Program-made: the position numbers and the translations under genes
Notes under the pieces: model-generated
What the model was told of the DNA's origin: nothing
The model's database searches: none
The model's input: only the letters and a program-made list of their open reading frames with translations
Origin: Acholeplasmataceae bacterium
GTDB lineage: Bacteria > Bacillota_I > Bacilli_A > Acholeplasmatales > Acholeplasmataceae
Assembly: GCA_023230825.1 (NCBI GenBank)
Contig: JALNWO010000118.1
Location: 1 to 5,254, forward strand
Direction of reading: 5' to 3'
DNA length: 5,254 nucleotides
Part shown: positions 1-5,099 of the stretch, one piece after another
Layout: the number at the start of each line of letters is the position of its first letter
How positions within the stretch are numbered: the first letter of the stretch is position 1

Positions 1-317
1 AGGGTGAGCTGTCCGATCCCAAAGTGGTACAGATCATCAGTACTATTGGTATAAGCGAACAGAATACCATTGACCTGCATATTTACCCTAATCCGGCACA
101 CGGACAAATAACTATCAAAAGCAGCCGGTCGGTGAATACATCTTTGATGATCCGACTGACGGACGTTCTGGGTAAGGTGATGCGTAGCAAACAGATCGAA
201 AGTGCAGCGGATGGGTTTACGCATCAGTTGGATATAACCGACATTCCTAATGGGATTTATTTCCTTAGGGTAGAAGGGGATGGGGTGCGTTCGAGCTTGA
301 AACTAGTGATCCAATAA
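1..317 (+). CDS. C-terminal end of a secreted protein with T9SS type A sorting domain (5' partial)
   Basis: The reading frame is open from the left edge (first full codon at 3) to a TAA at 315-317, so this is the tail of a longer gene. A GTG at 24 is not needed as a start because the frame continues upstream without a stop. The visible ~105 residues form a classic type A T9SS sorting domain: the IYPNPA motif about 27 residues in, a central LTDVLGKV strand matching the usual 'D.lGk.v' pattern, and the closing PNGIYFLRVEGD...KLVIQ. In this family the domain directs the preprotein, after Sec export, through the type IX outer-membrane translocon, where it is cleaved and the cargo is secreted or anchored. 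The cargo domain lies outside the window, so the enzymatic or adhesive role is unknown. A sampled line is about 48% GC, clearly higher than the minus-strand genes. Confidence 0.93.
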   Translation, partial: GELSDPKVVQIISTIGISEQNTIDLHIYPNPAHGQITIKSSRSVNTSLMIRLTDVLGKVMRSKQIESAADGFTHQLDITDIPNGIYFLRVEGDGVRSSLKLVIQ

Positions 318-333
318 CCAAAACAAATAATGT

Positions 334-363
334 AAGCTGCAGTCGGTTGATTGCAGCTTTTTT
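334..363 (+). terminator. Rho-independent terminator of the T9SS gene
   Basis: A perfect 8-bp stem, AAGCTGCA (334-341) with TGCAGCTT (352-359), encloses a 10-nt loop. The stem runs into a T-tract (358-363). It begins 17 nt after the TAA at 317, in the correct orientation to end transcription of the partial plus-strand gene. Confidence 0.82.
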
Positions 364-434
364 CTTTCCATGTGTTTTGGAAAGTTTCCGAGATATTTTT
401 CTTAGTTCACAAGGTGATGAATCTTGTCATAATC

Positions 435-450
435 AGGTGGCTGAGCCTGT
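435..450 (+). repeat. Truncated REP-like unit
   Basis: AGGTGGCTGAGCCTGT equals the first 16 nt of the 27-bp palindromic unit. It lacks the closing CGAAACCACCT arm and is followed after 3 nt by a full unit, which suggests slippage or deletion between adjacent copies. Confidence 0.75.
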
Positions 451-453
451 ATA

Positions 454-480
454 AGGTGGCTGAGCTTGTCGAAGCCGCCT
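454..480 (+). repeat. REP-like palindromic unit, full length
   Basis: Left arm AGGTGGCT (454-461), 11-nt loop GAGCTTGTCGA (462-472), right arm AGCCGCCT (473-480). The arms pair over 8 bp with one G-T wobble. The seventh pair is C-G, whereas the units at 4791 and 5170 have T-A there. Confidence 0.82.
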
Positions 481-538
481 TTGGGGTTGCTTAACCCCCT
501 TTTTAATTTTTTCCACTTCTTGAGCGGGAATTGGAATA

Positions 539-565
539 AGGTGGCTGAGCCTGTCGAAACCACCT
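539..565 (+). repeat. REP-like palindromic unit, full length
   Basis: Left arm AGGTGGCT (539-546), loop GAGCCTGTCGA, right arm AACCACCT (558-565). The arms pair except for one C/A mismatch at the seventh pair. It differs from the unit at 5170-5196 at one base. Confidence 0.85.
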
Positions 566-700
566 GATTTGGGATACTCAAAATCTGATCGATAACCTGA
601 ATAGAGAAATAAGGGAATACATAAATAGCATGCTCTAATTTCCGACTGATGTAGTTGTTATTAAGTATATTTACTTGGCTCTAAGTATCACATCAAAGAA

Positions 701-814
701 ATGGGCAAAACCAATAAGGAGCTGGGACCTGATTCTAAATCAATTTTTGACTGTTTTTGCACAAAGGGTTCGACTATAAAGTCAAACCCTCTGATTTATG
801 CATACACACTATAA
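701..814 (+). CDS. Short ORF of doubtful status (37 aa), possible gene remnant
   Basis: An ATG-to-TAA frame encodes a 37-residue peptide beginning MGKTNKELGPDSKSIFDCF. The N-terminal half has the composition of a real soluble protein start rather than random AT-rich translation. The second half runs through the two hairpins at 762-793 and 806-824. I do not recognise the family. It could be the first exon-like scrap of a degraded mobile-element protein, or chance. It lies alone between the REP-like array and the convergent minus-strand gene. An AT-rich stretch resembling a Bacteroidota -7 box (TATATTTA, about 666-673) lies upstream, without a clear partner. Confidence 0.2.
   Translation: MGKTNKELGPDSKSIFDCFCTKGSTIKSNPLIYAYTL
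762..793 (-). terminator. Candidate terminator hairpin for the beta-helix gene
   Basis: Read on the minus strand, the RNA could form a stem of about 12 bp with two G-U wobbles: AGGGTTTGAC (790-781) and its partner (774-765), extended by two or three pairs outward, around a 6-nt loop TTTATA. It begins about 73 nt past the stop of the minus-strand gene. Only a short T-run follows, so termination is unproven. The plus strand has mismatches at those positions, so the structure is better on the minus strand. Confidence 0.35.
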
Positions 815-824
815 GGGATAGTGT
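806..824. other. Small perfect hairpin
   Basis: ACACTAT (806-812) and ATAGTGT (818-824) pair over 7 bp around a 5-nt loop, 42 nt past the stop of the minus-strand gene. No T-tract follows on either strand. It may help end or protect the 3' end of that transcript together with the 762-793 hairpin. Confidence 0.25.
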
Positions 825-865
825 CAAACTTAAAGTTATCTATTATTTTTCATTTGATTGCTTGG

Positions 866-2659
866 TTATTCAACTATCAGTTTGATTGATTCAAAACGGT
901 GTTTGTCGTGATATTTCAGAATATAAATTCCTTCTGGTATATTAATAGGTATTTGAATCTGTTGCAGGAACGTATCTTTTTTTAAGATCATTTGGCCTGT
1001 AATAGAGTAAAGTTCTACTTTTCCTGCTGTGTTATCACTTCTAATAATATTTATATTTTCTCCTTGTCTGATTGGATTTGGATAAAATTGTATATTTTTT
1101 GTTGTCAAATCAGCTATTCCAAAAGTTTTCTGAAACTCATAAGCTCCCATATCTATGATGCCGCCTTGTTCATATCCATACACTCTGGGATTCCCTGCCA
1201 GATCAATAGTGTTTTCATCTAATCCAGTATAATGCTCATTGCTTCCAGTATTTACAGCTGGTGAGTCTTCAATCAGGGAAAAGTCGCCATTTTCTTCATT
1301 AGTGAATAGAGGGTTAGTATTAAAAATAACATTGTTACATTCAATATTTGGAGGGCATTCATTATCCTGAAGGAGTGAGTTGTTTATCACAAAAGTTGGG
1401 TTGGCAGCACCACTTAGTGAAGTAGTATTGTTCCAAATGATTGTGTTATTGATTTCAACAGGAACTCCATTAGCTTCCTGATCGTACCAAATTCCTAAAG
1501 ATGCTCCTGTTTCTGCTTCATTGTCATAAAATGTTGAGTTTTCTAATTTAAACGTAGTTCCTCCTTGTTGTGCGTCATAAAACATTATCCCTCCTCCGTG
1601 TCCATTGGTCTTATTTCCAACAAACAGACAATTTTGGAAAATTACATCTTCGTTTATCCCATCCGCCACAAAGCCTATCCCACCTCCTGCTTCACCTGAT
1701 TCATTTTCGATAAAAGAGACACGATCCATCTTTAATTTTACTTTGACATAGCTGTAGAATCCACCTCCTTGACCGGTGTTACCGGTAGAATTACCAAAAA
1801 AGGTAACATTTTCCAAAGTAACAGCTCCAAACTCGACGCAGTACATACCTCCACCGGCTAATTCACATTGGTTATTTGCGATATATACATTTCTAAAAAT
1901 TGGGTCTGAATCTCTGTTATGTACACCACCTCCCCAAAATGACCACCCATTAATAATTTCCATATTCTCAAAGATAGGTGATGATTGATAATTGTAAATC
2001 TGCCCGCCCCAATATCCAAGATTGTTGTCTACTATCAAATTTCGGAATAAAACTGAAGTAGCATTCGTATTGATAGCACCACCCCCACTATTTATTTCGA
2101 ATCCATTGACAACAGGCCCACCAAAAATACTTCCGTCACCTCTTCCTTCGGTAAGAGTAAATCCGTCTAAAAGAGCTTCCTGCATGCTTCCAGCAGCAAT
2201 AATAATATGATACACATTATCATAAGGGTCGTCTTCATTACCAATGTTTCCAGAAAGTATGCTTGGATTATTTTGCCAGTCTCTTTCTTCTACTGAGGTT
2301 TCATTGCCAGAAAAACCTCCAAAAATCTGGACGTTTTTGACTAAGACAAATGCATTGGCTCTATCTCCATTTTCTGTATATAACCCATCATCAGCATTGT
2401 ACAGAGGTTTGTAAGTCCCTTTTGCTACCCAAATTTTTAAAGGACTGTTTTCCGACCAAATTCCTGCATTTTGATTTTCCCTTGCCCATTTAAGTGCATC
2501 AGCTAACTCGGGTATTGCATTTTCCCAACTGTTACCACTATTTGTTCCCGTTGTTTGATTCACATTTACATAGAGGACATTGTCTTCATTTGGGTTTTGT
2601 GAAATTAGATAATGCGAACAAAACAATACTAAAAGAAATAAAAGTAAATTTTTTTTCAT
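866..2659 (-). CDS. Secreted right-handed beta-helix protein with choice-of-anchor Q-like segment and T9SS sorting domain
   Basis: Start ATG at 2659, followed at once by a good signal peptide (MKKNLLLFLLVLFC..., residues 1-20, likely cut near LIS-Q). Residues ~28-140 carry the characteristic opening of this Bacteroidota family: YVNVNQTTGTNSGNSWENA, IWVAKGTYKP (76-85), FGGFSGNET (113-121), ERDW, ILSGNIG. Residues ~160-420 are parallel beta-helix coils repeating a G-rich turn (GGGAI 192, GGQIY 218, GGGVH 243, GGGMY 269, GGGFY 298, GGGIG 325, GGGIM 355), interleaved with FRN/FEN/FQN plus ...NN strands. Residues 449-510 (NPLF...SPAVNTGSN...DLAGNPR...IDMGAYE) match the choice-of-anchor Q signature. 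Residues ~513-597 are a type A T9SS sorting domain (FYPNP at 525-529, final PEGIYILKY...KLIVE). The protein is probably exported, moved across the outer membrane by T9SS and cell-attached or released. Such helices often bind or cleave polysaccharide, but I see no assignable catalytic residues, so no substrate is proposed. The gene appears intact and monocistronic. Confidence 0.93.
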   Translation of the reverse strand: MKKNLLLFLLVLFCSHYLISQNPNEDNVLYVNVNQTTGTNSGNSWENAIPELADALKWARENQNAGIWSENSPLKIWVAKGTYKPLYNADDGLYTENGDRANAFVLVKNVQIFGGFSGNETSVEERDWQNNPSILSGNIGNEDDPYDNVYHIIIAAGSMQEALLDGFTLTEGRGDGSIFGGPVVNGFEINSGGGAINTNATSVLFRNLIVDNNLGYWGGQIYNYQSSPIFENMEIINGWSFWGGGVHNRDSDPIFRNVYIANNQCELAGGGMYCVEFGAVTLENVTFFGNSTGNTGQGGGFYSYVKVKLKMDRVSFIENESGEAGGGIGFVADGINEDVIFQNCLFVGNKTNGHGGGIMFYDAQQGGTTFKLENSTFYDNEAETGASLGIWYDQEANGVPVEINNTIIWNNTTSLSGAANPTFVINNSLLQDNECPPNIECNNVIFNTNPLFTNEENGDFSLIEDSPAVNTGSNEHYTGLDENTIDLAGNPRVYGYEQGGIIDMGAYEFQKTFGIADLTTKNIQFYPNPIRQGENINIIRSDNTAGKVELYSITGQMILKKDTFLQQIQIPINIPEGIYILKYHDKHRFESIKLIVE

Positions 2660-2675
2660 CGTTTTAATTTTTTTT

Positions 2676-2687
2676 GATTTGCAAATC
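2676..2687. promoter_or_regulatory. 12-bp perfect palindrome in the 5' leader of the beta-helix gene
   Basis: GATTTGCAAATC is perfectly self-complementary. It lies 17-28 nt upstream of the ATG and directly downstream of the candidate -7 box, where the transcript would begin. That position would suit an operator, but a 12-bp palindrome in AT-rich DNA can arise by chance. The leader between it and the ATG is A-rich (read on the minus strand) with no Shine-Dalgarno, as is usual in Bacteroidota. Confidence 0.25.
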
Positions 2688-2719
2688 TAAAAGTATAGAC
2701 TCAAAAGACTTAGAATCAA
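2688..2719 (-). promoter_or_regulatory. Candidate Bacteroidota-type promoter of the beta-helix gene
   Basis: On the minus strand a TTG (2719-2717) is followed after 21 nt by TACTTTTA (2695-2688). This is close to the phylum consensus TTTG / 17-23 nt / TAnnTTTG, with the last G replaced by A. The -7 element lies about 30 nt upstream of the ATG. The match is partial. Confidence 0.35.
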
Positions 2720-2788
2720 TACTCCTGATAGATTCCTTTCTTGTTCCCTTTTAGTTCCCATCAGTATGGATAGTCTTTATTTGGTGGA

Positions 2789-2860
2789 TATTCCGGTTTG
2801 ATTTGTGCCAGTGATTTCGGTTCAAACCGTGCCACTTTTTACAGTTCGATTTGTACCACT
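2789..2860 (-). repeat. Three degenerate 24-bp tandem repeats, resembling an IS21-family end
   Basis: Units at 2789-2812, 2813-2836 and 2837-2860 are exactly in phase. On the minus strand each carries a core of the form (A/G)TGG(C/T)AC followed by an ATC..AACCGxAAT-like tail. Pairwise identities by eye are 15-18 of 24. Multiple TGGCAC...AACCG repeats at the termini, which act as transposase sites, are a known feature of IS21-family (istA/istB) elements in Bacteroidota. No istA or istB coding sequence is visible here, so this would be a solo or deleted end. The family assignment is from memory of such ends; the 24-bp periodicity is directly visible. Confidence 0.5.
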
Positions 2861-2926
2861 TTGAGAAGATCAAGTTATCTTGCTCCTAAAAAAGATATGG
2901 TTTGATAAATAAACAAAATTCAAAAG

Positions 2927-2944
2927 GATGTAATCCATTACATC
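2927..2944 (-). terminator. Weak candidate terminator hairpin
   Basis: GATGTAA (2927-2933) and TTACATC (2938-2944) pair perfectly around a 4-nt loop. On the minus strand the stem is followed by CTTTTGAATTTTG, a discontinuous T-rich stretch. It lies about 220 nt beyond the stop of the regulator gene and would also end the small ORF at 2950-3087. The stem is short and AT-rich. Confidence 0.25.
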
Positions 2945-2949
2945 ATTGT

Positions 2950-3087
2950 TTATAAGATAGTTACATCTAAATTCAATTGAAAGTAAATAAATAATAAACT
3001 ATTTGGATATTTTATTTTTAGGGAGAAAAGCTTATCTTTTTGTTCTGCGTGTTCAACATATTGCGGAGTCAAGTCAATATCAGCCAT
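2950..3087 (-). CDS. Short ORF of doubtful status (45 aa)
   Basis: A minus-strand ATG-to-TAA frame encodes 45 residues beginning MADIDLTPQYVEHAEQKDK. The first ~28 residues are charged and protein-like; the rest is AT-driven (SLLFIYFQLNLDVTIL). I recognise no family. It sits 78 nt downstream of the regulator stop on the same strand, so it could be co-transcribed. It may equally be a gene remnant or chance. Confidence 0.2.
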   Translation of the reverse strand: MADIDLTPQYVEHAEQKDKLFSLKIKYPNSLLFIYFQLNLDVTIL

Positions 3088-3164
3088 TTAAACTGTATGG
3101 ATTTAAGTCATATCAACATTAATACCTTCATCCTTTCGCTTGATAATAACAAGGTATGTATAAT

Positions 3165-4427
3165 TCAGATATTTCCTACCCATTTATTCAAATCGGTTTT
3201 AGCTGGGAGATTCAGCTTCTTTCGTATCATATATCTGTTGTTCTGAACTGTTTTGTGCTGTAGGAACTTGAATTGTGCGATTTCTTTGTTTGACAGGTTT
3301 AATCTTATCTTCGCAAGAAGCTCAATTTCTTGTAATGTCAGCTCTGGCGATTTAGTTTGTAGTTTTTGTGTGAAATTGGGAAATTCTTTTTCAAAGGCAA
3401 GCAAAAAACTTGGATCATTATTTCTTATGAGCTGTATCAATTGATTATATTTTTCGGGAGTAAGCGAGTTTTGAACATTCTTTTTTTTTCGGTTTAAAAT
3501 ATATCTTTGAAATAGAATAGTAAAAGATAAACCCACAAGTACCAAACTTAAAACTATATACATCCAATTTATATGTTGAGAATCAACTGGTTGATTATCA
3601 TGTATGATTTTTCTTAGAAACTTATTCTGGCTTTGAGAAATTTCGAACTCAAGTTCTGTTAGTTTATTCTTGTAAATCATGGCTAATTCAGTTGAATCGA
3701 GTTTTTTATATACCTGACTCATCTTTTTATATAAGTCTTTTGTATTGAGGAAGTGCTTATTATCCTGAATTTTTTCGGCCATTTTATAATATTCCAAAGC
3801 TTTCCCGTAGTCAGCCCTTTCTAAACTTACCCTTCCCAGGACAATATAATTTAAATAAGTAAGGTCGTGAGTTTCTTCTTTTTCCGTCATCAAAGTTATG
3901 GATCTTTCAGCATAAACTTTGGCAGAATCAAGGTTTACATTTAGATATGCGCCCCCAAGATTGGAATAATCCATAAAAGTTGCACCCCTTTTCCATTCAG
4001 GGTCTGTTAATTTTTGATGGATATTTACTGAGCTTAATAGGCATTGAATACTACTGAAATACTCACCTTTTAAATTATATACATTTGCAAAAGCAGTATG
4101 AAAATTAGCTTGCTCCATAATAATTAATATATTATCGGATTTAGATTCGTCTAAAATAGTGAGACCGATTTCCAAATTTTCTAAAGACTTGTTATATAAT
4201 TCATTCAATGAATATGCCTGCGCTATGTATTTATGCGCCTTCGCTTCATACAAGTGATTGTTATACTGTTTTGCCCTTTCCTTAAGGATCGATGCTGATT
4301 CAAGCATCTGCTCAAAATCGGTATTCAGAAAATAATTATATTCCGCCTTATTGGCAATTAGTTCTAGAATTAAACTATCCTTTTCATAATATTCTGCTTC
4401 TTTGATCAAAGTATCAATATCACTCAA
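3165..4427 (-). CDS. TPR / transmembrane / LuxR-like HTH regulator, main body (N-terminus cut off by an amber codon)
   Basis: The open frame of 420 residues can start only at a TTG (4427-4425) after the amber codon. Residues ~1-265 are helical TPR-type repeats, for example EAKAHKYIAQAY (61-72), FANVYNLKGEY (113-123), YSNLGGAYLNV (154-164), NYIVLGRVSLERADYGKALEY (193-213) and KKMSQVYKKL (234-243). One transmembrane helix spans ~289-309 (WMYIVLSLVLVGLSFTILF), followed by RKKK (313-316), which puts the C-terminus in the cytoplasm. Residues ~361-408 form a LuxR/GerE-like helix-turn-helix: PELTLQEIELLAKIRLNLSN, KEIAQ, KTVQNNRYMIRKKL. This architecture is common in Bacteroidota, where a periplasmic TPR sensor is joined across the membrane to a DNA-binding domain. 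That topology requires a signal peptide, which lies upstream at 4458-4583 behind TAG. Targets are unknown; the adjacent beta-helix gene is not shown to be one. Confidence 0.85.
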   Translation of the reverse strand: MSDIDTLIKEAEYYEKDSLILELIANKAEYNYFLNTDFEQMLESASILKERAKQYNNHLYEAKAHKYIAQAYSLNELYNKSLENLEIGLTILDESKSDNILIIMEQANFHTAFANVYNLKGEYFSSIQCLLSSVNIHQKLTDPEWKRGATFMDYSNLGGAYLNVNLDSAKVYAERSITLMTEKEETHDLTYLNYIVLGRVSLERADYGKALEYYKMAEKIQDNKHFLNTKDLYKKMSQVYKKLDSTELAMIYKNKLTELEFEISQSQNKFLRKIIHDNQPVDSQHINWMYIVLSLVLVGLSFTILFQRYILNRKKKNVQNSLTPEKYNQLIQLIRNNDPSFLLAFEKEFPNFTQKLQTKSPELTLQEIELLAKIRLNLSNKEIAQFKFLQHKTVQNNRYMIRKKLNLPAKTDLNKWVGNI

Positions 4428-4428
4428 T

Positions 4429-4440
4429 GCCTTATAAGGC
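4429..4440. other. 12-bp perfect palindrome inside the interrupted regulator gene
   Basis: GCCTTATAAGGC is fully self-complementary. It lies between the amber codon (4455-4457) and the TTG that opens the downstream frame (4425-4427). In frame it encodes part of KPYKA, so it may simply be coding sequence. Confidence 0.3.
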
Positions 4441-4454
4441 TTGATTTTGAATAG

Positions 4455-4583
4455 CTATTGATTTTGCCGGATTTTGTTTTGTAACTCTATATAATCTGCA
4501 GAATAAGTGTTTAGAGTAGGTATGAGGATACCTCCTAAAAGAACTATTATCCCAATTAAAAATAAAATTCTAAGTTGTTTCAT
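4455..4583 (-). pseudogene. Signal-peptide segment of the HTH regulator, ended by an in-frame amber codon
   Basis: An ATG at 4583-4581 opens 42 codons, beginning MKQLRILFLIGIIVLLGG and continuing ILIPTLNTYSADYIELQNKIRQNQ to TAG at 4457-4455. The N-terminus is a textbook Sec signal peptide: K/R-bearing start, long hydrophobic core, likely cleavage near TYS-A. The TAG is in exactly the same frame as the 420-codon body. Reading through it gives ...IRQNQ-[TAG]-LFKIKPYKALSDIDTL..., a 472-residue product (counting the TAG position) of normal length for TPR-TM-HTH regulators. One substitution, such as CAG to TAG, would explain the break. An in-frame TAA lies a few codons upstream of the ATG, which supports that start. 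A sequencing error is possible. No clear promoter was found upstream. Confidence 0.72.
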
Positions 4584-4790
4584 CTTTAATTACTGGTACT
4601 TACGTTTTAGATTATACATTAAGGTATCAGTTTCTTTGAAATGGAAAAATGCTATTTTATTAAAGCCTTTTATCTAGTTCGTATTTAAATATCATTATTA
4701 TCTTCGTCGCCACAAATATTTTCCTTCAAACATACTAAAAATATAGCTAACGGGAAGTTAACCTCATCAAATTTCTTGTCGTAGTCAAAC

Positions 4791-4817
4791 AGGTGGTTTC
4801 GACAGGCTCAACCACCT
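4791..4817 (-). repeat. REP-like palindromic unit, perfect 8-bp arms
   Basis: Left arm AGGTGGTT (4791-4798), loop TCGACAGGCTC, right arm AACCACCT (4810-4817). It is the exact reverse complement of the unit at 5170-5196. With three flanking bases (4788-4790 against 5197-5199) the two form a 30-bp perfect inverted repeat. Confidence 0.88.
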
Positions 4818-4855
4818 ATTTAGTTTGCTCAACTACTTGAGTAGGAGTTAGAATT

Positions 4856-4882
4856 AGGTGGTTTCGGTAGGCTCAACCACCT
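4856..4882 (-). repeat. REP-like palindromic unit, perfect 8-bp arms, variant loop
   Basis: Arms AGGTGGTT (4856-4863) and AACCACCT (4875-4882) are intact. The 11-nt loop is TCGGTAGGCTC and differs at two positions from the unit at 4791-4817. Confidence 0.85.
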
Positions 4883-4906
4883 TTTGGGTCGCTCAACCAC
4901 CTTTCA

Positions 4907-4960
4907 TTTCCACACAACCACCATTCTTTTTCACTTAACTACTAGAATTTTGATTCAAAC
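4907..4960 (+). repeat. 54-bp dispersed repeat, copy 1
   Basis: The copy begins TTTCCACACAACCACCATTC and ends ATTCAAAC. It matches copy 2 (5201-5254) at 46 of 54 positions without gaps. Both copies start 4 nt after a CCACCT that closes a REP-like module, so the 54-bp element and the palindrome appear to travel as one unit. Confidence 0.8.
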
Positions 4961-4993
4961 CTCGCTAATATATTGATTAAAAGGGACTTGTTA

Positions 4994-5052
4994 ATTGTTC
5001 ATTGTTCCCGAAAGCCTTCGGGATCCATTGTCCGTTGTCCATTGTCCATTGT
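4994..5052. repeat. 7-bp tandem repeats interrupted by a hairpin
   Basis: Two copies of ATTGTTC (4994-5007) precede a hairpin with 7-bp arms, TCCCGAA (5006-5012) and TTCGGGA (5017-5023), and a 4-nt loop. Four heptamers follow: CCATTGT (5025-5031), CCGTTGT (5032-5038), CCATTGT (5039-5045) and CCATTGT (5046-5052), then a decayed CAATTG. Heptamer arrays of the ATTGTCC type, often next to a CCCGAAAGCCTTCGGG hairpin, are widespread intergenic elements in Bacteroidota genomes (from memory). Confidence 0.8.
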
Positions 5053-5063
5053 CAATTGACTAA

Positions 5064-5092
5064 TCTCAGTCGTTTCTAATTTATCGTAGTGG
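5064..5092 (+). repeat. 29-bp direct repeat, copy 1
   Basis: The copy begins TCTCAGTCGTTTCTAATTTA and ends TCGTAGTGG. It is identical over all 29 bases to 5133-5161, with a 69-bp start-to-start distance. Similarity stops at both edges. Confidence 0.88.
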
Positions 5093-5099
5093 TTAGACA

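Larger units (their letters stand above)
422..569. repeat. Left REP-like composite repeat array
   Basis: The array consists of one truncated and two full 27-bp palindromic units joined by shared modules. Order: lead-in TCTTGTCATAATC (422-434); truncated unit (435-450); full unit (454-480); a G-rich/C-rich hairpin module GGGGTT-gctt-AACCCC (483-498) followed by a T-rich stretch; a module starting ACTTCTTGAGCGGGAATT; and a full unit (539-565). The ends form a 10-bp inverted repeat, AATCAGGTGG (431-440) against CCACCTGATT (560-569). The lead-in and both spacer modules recur at 4774-4902, so this is one dispersed repeat family. REP-like palindromes of this GAGCCTGTCGA-loop type are common between genes in Bacteroidota. 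No RAYT transposase is present here. Confidence 0.8.
2861..3164. other. Non-coding AT-rich spacer
   Basis: This stretch separates the IS21-end-like repeats from the stop of the regulator gene. It holds one small hairpin (2927-2944) and a 45-codon minus-strand ORF (2950-3087), both of low weight. The plus-strand ORF that runs from 3040 into the regulator looks like a chance frame. I see no RNA gene, riboswitch or promoter. Confidence 0.5.
4774..4902. repeat. Right REP-like composite repeat array
   Basis: Order: lead-in TCTTGTCGTAGTC (4774-4786), which matches the left array's lead-in at 11 of 13; a full palindromic unit (4791-4817); a spacer containing ACTTGAG..GGAGTTAGAATT (4834-4855), which matches the left spacer with 5 mismatches over 26 nt when the following AGGTGG is included; a second full unit (4856-4882); and a module TTTGGGTCGCTCAACCACCT (4883-4902), which matches 481-500 in the left array. 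The palindromic units here are inverted relative to those on the left, while the spacer modules keep the same orientation. Confidence 0.8.

Noticed and set aside
483..510. GGGGTT/AACCCC hairpin followed by T-rich DNA as a terminator
   Set aside because: The upstream plus-strand gene already has a better terminator at 334-363, and the homologous module at 4883-4902 lacks the T-rich tail, so it is better explained as a repeat module.
422..569. CRISPR array
   Set aside because: The repeats are palindromic and few, their spacing is irregular, and the spacers are themselves repeated at 4774-4902. No cas gene is present.
992..1222. Plus-strand reading frame antisense to the 3' part of the beta-helix gene
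   Set aside because: It lies wholly inside a well-supported minus-strand gene and has no domain features. The plus-strand frames at 1776-1988 and 2022-2210 are the same case; their proline runs come from the antisense of GGG codons.
3122..3157. ATACCTT/AAGGTAT inverted repeat just past the regulator stop as a terminator
   Set aside because: The 7-bp arms are separated by a 22-nt loop and there is no T-tract; it is probably chance.
3040..3246. Plus-strand 68-codon frame overlapping the end of the regulator gene
   Set aside because: It overlaps the conserved C-terminus of the HTH domain on the other strand, and its composition is typical of AT-rich noise.
3253..3444. Plus-strand frame antisense to the HTH and linker region
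   Set aside because: It is a shadow of the regulator's coding strand with no independent support.
866..4583. Operon of the regulator and the beta-helix gene
   Set aside because: They share a strand, but the 505-bp gap holds IS-end-like repeats, a candidate terminator and a separate candidate promoter.
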